Shown: positions 24,099 through 30,883 of the stretch, piece after piece | How the letters are laid out: the number at the start of each line of letters is the position of its first letter | Numbering within the stretch: the stretch's first letter is position 1 | Virus record (IMG/VR): IMGVR_UViG_3300030419_001557 | Location: 1-36,683 of that record | DNA from: a virus | DNA length: 36,683 bases | Reading direction: 5' to 3' (one strand) | The notes under the pieces: model-generated | Database searches by the model: none | The model's input: the letters and a program-made list of their open reading frames with translations, nothing else | What the model was told of the DNA's origin: nothing | Made by a program: the position numbers and the translations under genes

Positions 24099-24647
24099 AT
24101 GGAAAGTTCTTTCAACATTGGAAGTGGTAAAGTGGTTCCTGGATTTAAATACGATAACTTGAATCAAGCGAGAATATACTGCCCAATACTGACAAAAGGT
24201 GATGGAAACGTAGCGATACGTTATCTGGATTGGGATTGTAAAGGGATGGGTAGAGCTATTTATGGTAACTTTGAACAACTTAAAGATAAGAATTACGACA
24301 ATATCTTTGATTGTTACTATGAGATAGGCACGATTGACAGCCCTAACCTAGGCTTCATAGACGATAACACAATTTTATTGTGGCTTGAGAAAGTTTATAG
24401 AGCTATGCAAGGAGAAAACTGGAATCCTCATGCAGAAGCGTCAGAACTTATAGAAAATCTAGGTAAAAAGTTAGACATAACACCTAAAACTTCTATGAGT
24501 GTTGGTGATATTATCCTTGTAAAAGCAAGTGAAGAGCAGTACAAAAGTAAAACAGACAGATACTTTATTGTTGCTAACACAGGCTTTGAAGAGATAGTAG
24601 AAAATAAAGACGGCTCTTTGAAAGCAGTAAAGTTTTTACAAGAATGA
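24099..24647 (+). CDS. 182-aa early protein of unknown function
   Basis: ATG 24099 follows ATAAAGGGGGTGAGATAA. The protein has an N-terminal mixed region with RIYCPILTKGDGNVAIRYLD, a central acidic part (DCYYEIGTIDSPNLGFIDDN), a helix LLWLEKVYRAMQGENWNP and a C-terminal beta piece MSVGDIILVKASEEQ with DRYFIVANTGFEEIV. The last part, ending with a short FLQE tail, resembles a small beta-barrel module seen in many phage early proteins. I do not recognise the whole protein. Confidence 0.8.
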   Translation: MESSFNIGSGKVVPGFKYDNLNQARIYCPILTKGDGNVAIRYLDWDCKGMGRAIYGNFEQLKDKNYDNIFDCYYEIGTIDSPNLGFIDDNTILLWLEKVYRAMQGENWNPHAEASELIENLGKKLDITPKTSMSVGDIILVKASEEQYKSKTDRYFIVANTGFEEIVENKDGSLKAVKFLQE

Positions 24648-24658
24648 ATTATTATTAA

Positions 24659-24707
24659 ACGACAAATAATTTTATCAACCCAAATTCATAGATTAAAGGG
24701 GGTGAGA
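24659..24707 (+). repeat. Intergenic leader repeat B, copy 1
   Basis: A 49-base stretch from ACGACAAATAATTTTATCAA to AAAGGGGGTGAGA matches 26281-26329 at all but one base (G versus A in the ribosome site). Related forms are at 25189, 26531 and 27381. In this copy the ACGACAAATAA start is non-coding, whereas in copy 2 it is the end of a gene, so copy 1 looks like a recombination scar. Confidence 0.85.
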
Positions 24708-24712
24708 TAGAC

Positions 24713-25195
24713 ATGGGAAACAGAGCTGTAATATCTAACCGAGAAAAGTGGAGAGATGTGGCAATTTATGTCCATTGGAATGGCGGCAGACCTTCAATAG
24801 AAGCGTTTCTAAAGTATGCTAGAGACAAGAAACTTAGAGATGATGACTACGGATTAGCAAGGCTAACTCAAATCATCTGTAATTACTTCGGTGGATCGCT
24901 GTCAGTCGGTGTAGGTAACATAGACAGACTAGACACAAGTAGCGATCATGGTGTTTACGAGATCTACAATTGGGAAATAGTAGGCAGAAGAAACAATGGT
25001 TATGCTGAAGAAACAGACCCGTCTGGCGAGTACTGCGAAGGTGTTTACAACGGAGTCGCAGAAGCTAACGATGAGTTTTTTAGCAGAGGACTAAATGACA
25101 TACCTGTTATAGAGTTACCAATGCCTGATGTTGAAAATCTTGCTAAAAAAACTGCTAAGAAAATGTGGGATGAAATACAAGAAAGAAATAAATAA
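24713..25195 (+). CDS. 160-aa conserved phage protein, MGNRAVI family
   Basis: It starts at ATG 24713 behind AAAGGGGGTGAGA. The opening MGNRAVISNREKW with VAIYVHWNGGRPSIEAFLKY, followed by YGLARLTQIICNYFGGSLSVG, is a widespread early or accessory phage protein pattern; YEIYNWEIVGR later forms a conserved strand. The function is unknown. The C-terminal 30 residues are a Lys/Glu-rich helix. Confidence 0.87.
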   Translation: MGNRAVISNREKWRDVAIYVHWNGGRPSIEAFLKYARDKKLRDDDYGLARLTQIICNYFGGSLSVGVGNIDRLDTSSDHGVYEIYNWEIVGRRNNGYAEETDPSGEYCEGVYNGVAEANDEFFSRGLNDIPVIELPMPDVENLAKKTAKKMWDEIQERNK

Positions 25196-25230
25196 TTTAT
25201 CAATCCAAGTTCACAGAATAAAAGGGGGTG
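25189..25230 (+). repeat. Intergenic leader repeat B, divergent copy
   Basis: AATAATTTATCAATCCAAGT followed by TCACAGAATAAAAGGGGGTG repeats the leader B pattern with several changes and starts in the last codons of the 160-aa gene. It ends in the ribosome site for the Api92-like gene. Confidence 0.65.
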
Positions 25231-25236
25231 AGAATT

Positions 25237-25791
25237 ATGCCAAATTGGTGTGACAACACTGTGTACTTTTCTGTAGACCCAAAGTCTAATGACGAGTTGG
25301 GACAGATAGTAGACGCAGTGCGAAAAGATGACAACAAGTTTAGTCTTGACGCAGTTATTCCAATGCCTGAAGTACTTAAAAAGGTAAGTAGAGGCAGTGC
25401 GGAAACAATTTACGGAGACAAAACAGACTTGTGGTGGAATCAAGATGTAGCGGTGAAGGAGAACTCAATAGATCCGTTTCCTGACGATGGCGTAGTGCCA
25501 GTGCCAATACAGATGAGAGAAGAGTGGAAAGAAAAATATGGGGCAGACAATTGGTACGATTGGGCTTACGAAAATTGGGACACTAAATGGAACACTGATC
25601 CTAAAGAAGTACATGCTGAAGTAGACAGACTAAAAGGTCACAGACCTACAAGTATAACCTATTGGTTTAGAACAGCTTGGGGTCCGCCATATCCTGTTTA
25701 CAAGAAACTTAAGAAGATGTTTCCATATGTAGACATAAAATGGTATGTGTCTATTGAAGGCGGACATGAAGGCGAAGGTTGGCTAGAGTAA
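25237..25791 (+). CDS. Api92-like ferredoxin-fold protein
   Basis: I choose ATG 25237, giving 184 aa starting MPNWCDNTVYFSVDP. An in-frame GTG at 25228 is part of the ribosome site AAAGGGGGTGA and is not a credible start. MPNWCxN at the N-terminus, FSLDAVIPMPEVL and the WFRTAWGPPYPVYKKL region are the signature of the Api92/YubB-like family found in phages and conjugative plasmids, which has a ferredoxin-like fold. Its molecular function is unknown; association with anti-host functions has been proposed from context. Confidence 0.88.
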   Translation: MPNWCDNTVYFSVDPKSNDELGQIVDAVRKDDNKFSLDAVIPMPEVLKKVSRGSAETIYGDKTDLWWNQDVAVKENSIDPFPDDGVVPVPIQMREEWKEKYGADNWYDWAYENWDTKWNTDPKEVHAEVDRLKGHRPTSITYWFRTAWGPPYPVYKKLKKMFPYVDIKWYVSIEGGHEGEGWLE

Positions 25792-25843
25792 ATTGACAAC
25801 CAGTTTATAATTAAAGCAGAGAAAAAATTAAAGGAGACAAGTT

Positions 25844-26077
25844 ATGCAGTTCATTGTATCGCAAGATTCACCAATAAATGGAAGAATGGTTGCGTTAGTT
25901 GATGGGGCAGATCCTACGTGTTGGAAAGATGATGAATTGATAAAGTTTAGCAGCGTTGAATTAGCTGTTGAATTTTTAGAAGAGAATGAAGTTGACCCAT
26001 CCGTATGGAATGTTCACATTACAGACGTAGACAATCAAGACAGTTGTAAGTATTGTAAGCACGAACAAGAAGAATAA
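25844..26077 (+). CDS. 77-aa acidic early protein
   Basis: ATG 25844 follows AAAGGAGACAAGTT. The protein has a beta-rich start (MQFIVSQDSPINGRMVALVD), a helix SSVELAVEFLEENEVDP, a strand VWNVHITDVD and a C-terminal SCKYCKHEQEE with a CxxC pair. It might bind a metal through Cys and His at its end. Small single-domain proteins of this layout are common in phage early blocks. No family recognised. Confidence 0.78.
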   Translation: MQFIVSQDSPINGRMVALVDGADPTCWKDDELIKFSSVELAVEFLEENEVDPSVWNVHITDVDNQDSCKYCKHEQEE

Positions 26078-26099
26078 ATTATTATTAATAGGAGATAAC

Positions 26100-26291
26100 A
26101 TGTTAAGTTTTAAAGAATTATCAGAACACATGTATCATAAGGTGGAGATAGTAGGGTATGCAGCTCCAGATGACGACTCTAAGTTAGAAATAATAGCATT
26201 AGAGTGCAAGTCTAAAGACTGTAATATCAAAACTATATATGAAGTAGACAGGGGAGATATGGTATGGGGTGAATCTGTTCACGACAAATAA
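26100..26291 (+). CDS. 63-aa early protein with Cys pair
   Basis: It starts at ATG 26100 behind ATAGGAGATAAC. It contains a beta-rich segment HKVEIVGYAAPDDDSKLEII, then ALECKSKDCNIKTIYEVDR. CKSKDC could be half of a zinc site. Its last codons (HDK, TAA) fall inside leader repeat B, which also occurs without this gene at 24659. No family recognised. Confidence 0.75.
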   Translation: MLSFKELSEHMYHKVEIVGYAAPDDDSKLEIIALECKSKDCNIKTIYEVDRGDMVWGESVHDK

Positions 26292-26329
26292 TTTTATCAA
26301 CCCAAATTCATAGATTAAAGGAGGTGAGA
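26281..26329 (+). repeat. Intergenic leader repeat B, copy 2
   Basis: Matches 24659-24707 at 48 of 49 positions. It begins in the last codons of the 63-aa gene and ends in the ribosome site AAAGGAGGTGAGA of the next gene. AAAGGAGGTGA complements the 16S 3' end over 11 bases. Confidence 0.85.
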
Positions 26330-26335
26330 CAAGTT

Positions 26336-26539
26336 ATGACTGATGACGAGATTTTGTTGGGGATAAGGGGGATAAGCAGAATAACAAATGCTATTAAAGG
26401 TCTTACTAGAAAAACTGATGAGAGGTTACTTGATATAGCAAATCAAATTAATAACCTAGACAAAAGCTACCTAACAGTAGACATGGCAAATTCTCTGAAA
26501 GATATAGCAGATAGTTTGAAAAAATTAGAAAACAAATAA
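26336..26539 (+). CDS. 67-aa helical early protein
   Basis: ATG 26336 is chosen. GTG 26324, four codons earlier, lies inside the ribosome site AAAGGAGGTGAGA. The 67-aa protein is almost entirely helical with leucine and isoleucine in heptad-like spacing (ERLLDIANQINNLDKSYL, then MANSLKDIADSLKKLENK), so a small coiled-coil oligomer is likely. It could bind and inhibit a host protein. No family recognised. Confidence 0.78.
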   Translation: MTDDEILLGIRGISRITNAIKGLTRKTDERLLDIANQINNLDKSYLTVDMANSLKDIADSLKKLENK

Positions 26540-26575
26540 TTTTATCAACCCAAGTTCAAATTAAAGGAGGTGAGA
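26531..26575 (+). repeat. Intergenic leader repeat B, shortened copy
   Basis: AACAAATAATTTTATCAACC continues CAAGTTCA and AATTAAAGGAGGTGAGA. It is the same leader as 26281-26329 with a short internal deletion, and again begins in the last codons (AAC AAA TAA) of the upstream gene. Confidence 0.75.
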
Positions 26576-26578
26576 TAA

Positions 26579-26890
26579 ATGAGTTTAACTGATAAACAGA
26601 TAGACGAAGAATTTAAAAAAGGTAATGTAGTTCCATATTGGGACAAGAAAATACACGAAGAGTTAGTAGGTTTTACTATTATTGGGGCAAGATACTTGGC
26701 TGAAGAAGAAAAGGAAGGATTGGGATGGTATAGTAAAGCTCCAATACTAGAATTGAGAAAACCTGGATCAAAGCACAAGTATTACTTGATGGCACAGATA
26801 GATGATGAAGGGAATGATGCGGGAGCATTTGCATACGGATGTTATGACCCAGAAGTAGAAGTAAGTAATGACGTATTTCCAGTTATTTAG
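26579..26890 (+). CDS. 103-aa early protein of unknown function
   Basis: It starts at ATG 26579 behind AAAGGAGGTGAGATAA and a shortened leader repeat B (26531 onward). The protein is acidic with an N-terminal helix (TDKQIDEEFKKGNVVPYWD) and a beta-rich part including GFTIIGARYLAEEE, YYLMAQIDDEG and GAFAYGCYDPEVE. No known motif seen. Confidence 0.78.
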   Translation: MSLTDKQIDEEFKKGNVVPYWDKKIHEELVGFTIIGARYLAEEEKEGLGWYSKAPILELRKPGSKHKYYLMAQIDDEGNDAGAFAYGCYDPEVEVSNDVFPVI

Positions 26891-26894
26891 ATGC

Positions 26895-26906
26895 GAGGTT
26901 TGGTAG
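26895..26906 (+). repeat. Intergenic repeat A, degenerate copy
   Basis: GAGGTTTGGTAG, one base different from the first twelve bases of repeat A, overlapping no gene. It is followed by ATTCAATAAATAAAGGGGGT, which also appears before the gene at 24099, so leaders are mosaics of shared pieces. Confidence 0.55.
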
Positions 26907-26943
26907 AAACACACATTCAATAAATAAAGGGGGTGAGGAAAAC

Positions 26944-27384
26944 ATGGCAACAGAAATTGTACTACACGGAAACTTTACAAGACAAACAAGCGAGCTGATA
27001 GCAGCAGAAGACATAGAGTCAGTAGACAGAGCTCAGTTTATATTACATAACATGGGCTTTGAAGACTCAAAGCATTTTGCAGAGTCAGGAGAAAATATGA
27101 TATCTCCATGGGCAGTTGCAAGTTTGTACAATAAAGCATGGGGATTGTTAATAGTCTTGAGAGATCAAGATGCTGACAATAGTTATGCTCCAGAATGGTT
27201 CATGCTCTACGTACAAGTAGGCAAATCATGGAAGAAATACAGAGTTTCTAATAGCTTAGTAGAGATAGCACAAATTGCGATTTACCTAATGTCAGAAGGG
27301 GCTAAAGACAAGCACGGGAAAAGGATAGATGATGTGACAGTTGATATGGTGAAATGGCATTGGCAATTTTACGAGCAAGATTAA
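26944..27384 (+). CDS. 146-aa early protein of unknown function
   Basis: ATG 26944 follows AAAGGGGGTGAGGAAAAC. The protein opens with strands (ATEIVLHGNFTRQTSEL), a helix VDRAQFILHNMGFEDSKHF, then VASLYNKAWGLLIVLRDQDA, EWFMLYVQVGKSWKKYRV and a C-terminal segment with DDVTVDMVKWHWQFYEQD. It seems to be one compact alpha/beta domain. I do not recognise it. Confidence 0.8.
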   Translation: MATEIVLHGNFTRQTSELIAAEDIESVDRAQFILHNMGFEDSKHFAESGENMISPWAVASLYNKAWGLLIVLRDQDADNSYAPEWFMLYVQVGKSWKKYRVSNSLVEIAQIAIYLMSEGAKDKHGKRIDDVTVDMVKWHWQFYEQD

Positions 27385-27418
27385 TTTATTAACTTAAGTT
27401 CAAATTAAAGGGGGTAAA
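27381..27418 (+). repeat. Intergenic leader repeat B, divergent copy
   Basis: AATTTATTAACTTAAGTTCA followed by AATTAAAGGGGGTAAAA preserves the leader B pattern, including the TTCAAATTAAAGG end of the shortened copy. It precedes the 119-aa gene. Confidence 0.6.
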
Positions 27419-27422
27419 AAAG

Positions 27423-27782
27423 ATGAACAACGTAACACCTGCATTAAGTAATGACGTATCATACGATAGTTTGATGGAAGGATTAGACTATAAGTATGTT
27501 TTTGGTCGTGCAAAAGGAGAAATTTACAGCCAGTATTTTAAACTTTTAGAGAAAGGAGACTTCAAGTTAGTCGGCTCATATAAAGTTTTAAAAGAAGCAA
27601 GAAAAGTTCAAGCTAGGCTGCGTAGTCACATGTATTCAAGAAACTTAACAGAAGATTTCCATGTGGCAATACAAGACGTAGAAAGAAATAACAAAGTTGT
27701 TTTTGTTCTAGGAGTTTGTAAACTTACAGACAAGGACAAAGCTGTAAAGAAAGAAAGAATTAAACATTTACAAAGAAGGTAA
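27423..27782 (+). CDS. 119-aa early protein of unknown function
   Basis: ATG 27423 follows AAAGGGGGTAAAAAAG. After a Ser/Asn-rich start the protein has a strand-helix pattern (YKYVFGRAKGEIYSQYFKLL; LVGSYKVLKEARKVQARLRS), a strand DFHVAIQDVERNNKVVFVLG and a basic tail DKAVKKERIKHLQRR. Overall basic, unlike most neighbours. It could contact nucleic acid. One base separates it from the next gene. Confidence 0.8.
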   Translation: MNNVTPALSNDVSYDSLMEGLDYKYVFGRAKGEIYSQYFKLLEKGDFKLVGSYKVLKEARKVQARLRSHMYSRNLTEDFHVAIQDVERNNKVVFVLGVCKLTDKDKAVKKERIKHLQRR

Positions 27783-27783
27783 C

Positions 27784-27978
27784 ATGACTGTAGAAAACTT
27801 AATAAAAGAACTTCAAAAAATTGAAGACAAAAGCCTACCTGTTATATTGCCTCATTGTTTTGAAGACGGAGAGTGCGTAGATGATGGGAACTTGTTTGCG
27901 ATAGGAGTAGACATTTACCCTACAGGCTCATCTGGTTACGAAGAAACAGGGTGTGTTTATATAACAGGAAGTTACTAG
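27784..27978 (+). CDS. 64-aa conserved-type phage early protein
   Basis: ATG 27784 is preceded by AGAAGGTAAC at the end of the previous gene. The pattern MTVENLIKELQKIEDKSLPV followed by acidic middle and GVDIYPTG resembles a common small phage protein starting with TVxELIxxL and a PV strand. Its function is unknown. It is translationally coupled to its upstream neighbour. Confidence 0.8.
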   Translation: MTVENLIKELQKIEDKSLPVILPHCFEDGECVDDGNLFAIGVDIYPTGSSGYEETGCVYITGSY

Positions 27979-27986
27979 GAGGCAAC

Positions 27987-28310
27987 ATGGCTAAAATAAA
28001 TCAAGGCTATGTATACGAAATTCATTCTCCTATGTGGTTAGGAAGAGAAGGTGAAGAGTCGATAGGGATAGCTGAGTGGAGAGCAAAGAAGTATGGACTA
28101 CTACACGTACATGTAACATACAAAAATGCTAACGGGGACAAGCCTTTTCCTGGCTGTTATATAGTGAAAGGGAATGACGTAATGTTTAGCCAACAAAAAC
28201 AAAAGTTGAGTGGGGGCATAGTGTTAGGTATACTAAAGATAAAAGACTTACCAGACATGAGCAAAAAAGGTAAACCCTGCAAAAAACGTAATAAAACGTA
28301 TAGGGATTAA
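27987..28310 (+). CDS. 107-aa basic early protein
   Basis: ATG 27987 is preceded by TAGGAGGCAAC, so it is chosen over an in-frame ATG at 27951, which lies inside the upstream gene without a ribosome site. The protein reads MAKINQGYVYEIHSPMWLG and has beta-rich stretches (GLLHVHVTYKNANG, CYIVKGNDVMFSQ) and a basic end (KKGKPCKKRNKTYRD). The stop codon lies in the loop of an eight-base hairpin. No family recognised. Confidence 0.8.
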   Translation: MAKINQGYVYEIHSPMWLGREGEESIGIAEWRAKKYGLLHVHVTYKNANGDKPFPGCYIVKGNDVMFSQQKQKLSGGIVLGILKIKDLPDMSKKGKPCKKRNKTYRD

Positions 28311-28322
28311 CTCACCCTATAC
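28298..28322. repeat. Hairpin around a stop codon
   Basis: GTATAGGG (28298-28305) and CCCTATAC (28315-28322) are perfect eight-base arms and the TAA of the 107-aa gene is in the loop. Followed eleven bases later by a full terminator. Confidence 0.6.
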
Positions 28323-28332
28323 CCTTTATTGT

Positions 28333-28371
28333 AGAGAGGAGGCTGTACCTTTGTCCTCCTCTCTGTTTTTT
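28333..28371 (+). terminator. Strong Rho-independent terminator inside the early block
   Basis: AGAGAGGAGG (28333-28342) pairs perfectly with CCTCCTCTCT (28355-28364) around a 12-base loop, then G and six T (28366-28371). It separates the early block into two transcription sections; genes from 28394 on need read-through, antitermination or a promoter I cannot see. Confidence 0.82.
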
Positions 28372-28393
28372 ATTAAAGGAGGTGAGAAAAATT

Positions 28394-28657
28394 ATGGGCA
28401 AGATATATGGACCATACAGTTTTATGAAGAAAGTTAATTGGTATGACGAAGAGCTTGAAGGAGACAACAACGGACTCATACATGGCTTGTACTTTATGAA
28501 ATCTTACGACAAACCAACATTAATTAAAGACAAAATAAACGGAGGATTTAATTATCAAGAGAATGGTTATACCGAAGTTGAAGATGCAATGTGGTTTGCA
28601 ACAGAAAAAGAAAGAGGAGATTACGTAATAGATAGTATAGAAAGCGAAATTGTTTAA
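28394..28657 (+). CDS. 87-aa early protein after the terminator
   Basis: ATG 28394 is chosen; GTG 28382 is inside the ribosome site AAAGGAGGTGAGA. The protein starts MGKIYGPYSFMKKVNWYDEE and is acidic and aromatic, with GLIHGLYFMKSYDKP, VEDAMWFATEKERGDYVID. The region suggests one alpha/beta domain. Family unknown. Confidence 0.78.
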   Translation: MGKIYGPYSFMKKVNWYDEELEGDNNGLIHGLYFMKSYDKPTLIKDKINGGFNYQENGYTEVEDAMWFATEKERGDYVIDSIESEIV

Positions 28658-28666
28658 GGAGGAATA

Positions 28667-28912
28667 GTGAGATATAGAAAGAAAGAAGTGCCGAGACTTT
28701 CGTTTGGCAGAAAAAGAAATCCAAAGTATCGTGTGTCTAATTTAGTAGATACAGACACGCTGGTATATTTTATTGCTGCGATTATAAAAGGAGCAATAAA
28801 AGCAGAAGGGATAGGTTGGCTAAACACAGATGGCGGAAAGTATTACATGAGCAGAAATGCTTTAAGCAAAAGTCATTTGATAAAAAAGTCAAAAGATAAA
28901 TACGGATGGTAA
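28667..28912 (+). CDS. 81-aa basic early protein with GTG start
   Basis: GTG 28667 follows AAGGAGGAATA at ideal spacing and no ATG competes. The protein is basic at the start (RYRKKEVPRLSFGRKRNPKY), has a hydrophobic stretch DTLVYFIAAIIKGAIKAEG and a basic end (SKSHLIKKSKDKYGW). The hydrophobic part could be a short membrane helix or a helical core. Family unknown. Confidence 0.75.
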   Translation: MRYRKKEVPRLSFGRKRNPKYRVSNLVDTDTLVYFIAAIIKGAIKAEGIGWLNTDGGKYYMSRNALSKSHLIKKSKDKYGW

Positions 28913-28949
28913 ACAAAAACAGAGAGAGAAAAATTAAAGGAGGAAACCT

Positions 28950-29219
28950 ATGTATAAAGAATTTGTAGATTATGTATGGGGTTTTTATGGCAAAGACGGG
29001 ATTTATGAAAGTTTCTTTAGGGGAAATCCTATAACTAAATCATATCTTGTTAAAGTAATAGAAAGATATGCTGTGATTAACCCAAATTTTCAAGGTGATT
29101 CAGCCGACAGAGAAACCATTAGGGAAATAATGGCTTTAGAACGAGGTGTTTATAACGGAATGTACATAGATCATTTAAGAATGGCATCACATGGCTTGCC
29201 GGTAAAATTCGAAAATTAA
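28950..29219 (+). CDS. 89-aa early protein of unknown function
   Basis: ATG 28950 follows AAAGGAGGAAACCT. It is largely helical and aromatic: MYKEFVDYVWGFYGKDGIYE, YLVKVIERYAVINPNF, RETIREIMALERGVYNGMYI. No metal site or known motif is visible. It lies in the second part of the early block beyond the terminator. Confidence 0.78.
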   Translation: MYKEFVDYVWGFYGKDGIYESFFRGNPITKSYLVKVIERYAVINPNFQGDSADRETIREIMALERGVYNGMYIDHLRMASHGLPVKFEN

Positions 29220-29230
29220 AGGAGGAATGA

Positions 29231-29440
29231 ATGAGTCAATATTTAAGTCAAATATTAGATGATGAAAAATATTTTGTTTGTTGCAGATGTGGTGTGTCTA
29301 CTAATCTTAAAGATAGTGGTATCACTATTGATGATGTTATCTTCAGTTGGGATTTTGACACAGATGAAGAAGCAAATAAATATTTAAAAGCAAATGAATA
29401 TCAAAGACATATTAATTGTGATTTATATAAGGAGGAATGA
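29231..29440 (+). CDS. 69-aa zinc-finger-like early protein
   Basis: ATG 29231 follows AAAGGAGGAATGA. The segment FVCCRCGVSTNLKDSGITID carries CCxxC near the front and the end has HINCDLYKEE, so Cys and His residues at both ends could bind one zinc. The middle is acidic (DDVIFSWDFDTDEE). Its stop TGA abuts the start of the C5 methyltransferase, whose ribosome site is within this gene, so the two are coupled. Confidence 0.78.
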   Translation: MSQYLSQILDDEKYFVCCRCGVSTNLKDSGITIDDVIFSWDFDTDEEANKYLKANEYQRHINCDLYKEE

Positions 29441-30847
29441 ATGCAGATAGGAGATGTGTTTAGTGCGTTTGATGGATTGTCTGGTACGCAAGTAGCTCTT
29501 AACCAAGCAGGAATTAAGTATGGAACTTATTATTCTAGCGAAGTTGACAAGTATGCGATACAGATAGCCCAAAAGAACTACCCAAAAACAGTCCAATTAG
29601 GCGATATAAGGAACATAAAAGGTAAAGACCTAGGTAACATACACCTGATGGTCGGGGGCTCGCCTTGTCAAGGATTTTCTTTTGCTACTAATGGCAGATT
29701 AAATTTTGATCACCCTCAATCCGTGTTGTTCTTTGAGTTTGTCCGTTTGTTGAAAGAAGTTAAGCCACGATATTTCTTATTAGAAAATGTCAGGATGGCA
29801 AACAAACATAAGAAAATAATATCTGATTATTTAGGAGTTGAGTCAATTGAAATTAATAGTTCTCTTCTAAGTGCTCAGAGTCGTAAGAGACTTTATTGGA
29901 CAAATATACCAGGAGTTAAGCAGCCTGAAGATTTAGGCGTAATATTAGCAGACATACTAGAAAATGACGCAACAGAACCAATGTACTCTAATATATACGG
30001 GGGATTCAAAGAAAAAGAACCACGGGAACATTACAATAAATCAGTCACTATTAGGACCGCATCTGGCGGGGGACATATTCCTTCAGTTACTAAGAAAATA
30101 CATAGAAGGATAGAAAAACAAACAGTTAAAGTACGAAAACACAAACTAGACAAACAATTTGTATTGCTGTTAAGAGATTGTAGATCAATGGCAAAGTTAA
30201 GTAAGGGAATAACAACAAGAGATATTGCAAAGCATTGTGGTGTTCCACTTACACAAGCAGAACACTGGTTTAGAAAAGACAGCTCGTTTTCTATTCCACC
30301 TTCAGAGATATGGAACAAGTTAAAAGAGATATTAAATGCAGAAATTATGTTAAAAGAGTATGACAAATTCATCACAGAGTTTGAAGAAAAAGAAGGGGTG
30401 TTTGAAATGGCAGAAAGAATAACTTTGCCAGACGGAAAACACCCTACTCTTACAGCTAGCACAAGTGGAAGTAAAATAGATACTAAGTATTGGATGACTG
30501 AGAAACAAAAAGAGTTTTTGTGTGACGAGACAAGGTTGAAGAAAAAATACACAGCCATAGACGGAAACAAAGCGTTAACTATGACAGGGGCTTATGCTAG
30601 GTGGCAAGGCACGCATATACAAACAGATAAAAAACCTTTTAATAAAAGTGATGTACGCAAGCTAACACCAAAAGAAGCAGAACGCTTGCAAACATTACCA
30701 GATAATTACACAGAGGGGGTGAGTGATACACAAAGATACAAAATGATTGGCAACGGGTTCACTAGCTTGGTAATAGCTCATATATTAAGTTATATGAAAG
30801 ACAACCCAAAGCCACTTAAATTTCAAAGACAAATAAAATTGTTATAG
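29441..30847 (+). CDS. C5-cytosine DNA methyltransferase
   Basis: The 468-aa enzyme starts at ATG 29441. Motif I is FSAFDGLSGT (7-16); motif IV GGSPCQG has catalytic Cys76; ENVR (115-118) is motif VI; QSRKRLYW (146-153) is motif VIII; the C-terminal RKLTPKEAERLQTLP (406-420) and MIGNGF (435-440) are motifs IX and X. It transfers a methyl group from S-adenosylmethionine to cytosine in DNA. Residues about 230-300 form an inserted helix-turn-helix-like block (ITTRDIAKHCGVPLTQAEHW) followed by SIPPSEIWNKLKEIL, likely part of target recognition. No cognate restriction enzyme gene is nearby, so protection against host restriction or epigenetic marking is likely. Confidence 0.93.
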   Translation: MQIGDVFSAFDGLSGTQVALNQAGIKYGTYYSSEVDKYAIQIAQKNYPKTVQLGDIRNIKGKDLGNIHLMVGGSPCQGFSFATNGRLNFDHPQSVLFFEFVRLLKEVKPRYFLLENVRMANKHKKIISDYLGVESIEINSSLLSAQSRKRLYWTNIPGVKQPEDLGVILADILENDATEPMYSNIYGGFKEKEPREHYNKSVTIRTASGGGHIPSVTKKIHRRIEKQTVKVRKHKLDKQFVLLLRDCRSMAKLSKGITTRDIAKHCGVPLTQAEHWFRKDSSFSIPPSEIWNKLKEILNAEIMLKEYDKFITEFEEKEGVFEMAERITLPDGKHPTLTASTSGSKIDTKYWMTEKQKEFLCDETRLKKKYTAIDGNKALTMTGAYARWQGTHIQTDKKPFNKSDVRKLTPKEAERLQTLPDNYTEGVSDTQRYKMIGNGFTSLVIAHILSYMKDNPKPLKFQRQIKLL

Positions 30848-30848
30848 C

Positions 30849-30877
30849 TTGACACAAATGATAATATATGATATTAT
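30849..30877 (+). promoter_or_regulatory. Strong sigma-70-type promoter
   Basis: TTGACA (30849-30854), 17 bases, then TATTAT (30872-30877). This is the best promoter in the window. It starts transcription near 30884, directly ahead of a structured leader and the gene set 31044-34343. It begins two bases after the stop of the methyltransferase. Confidence 0.8.
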
Positions 30878-30883
30878 ATGTAT

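Noticed and set aside
25228-25236. Upstream GTG start of the Api92-like gene
   Set aside because: The GTG is part of the AAAGGGGGTGA ribosome site; the same applies to GTG 26324 and GTG 28382, where the ATG downstream is used.
27951-27986. Upstream ATG of the 107-aa gene
   Set aside because: It lies inside the preceding gene without a ribosome site, while ATG 27987 has TAGGAGG at good spacing.
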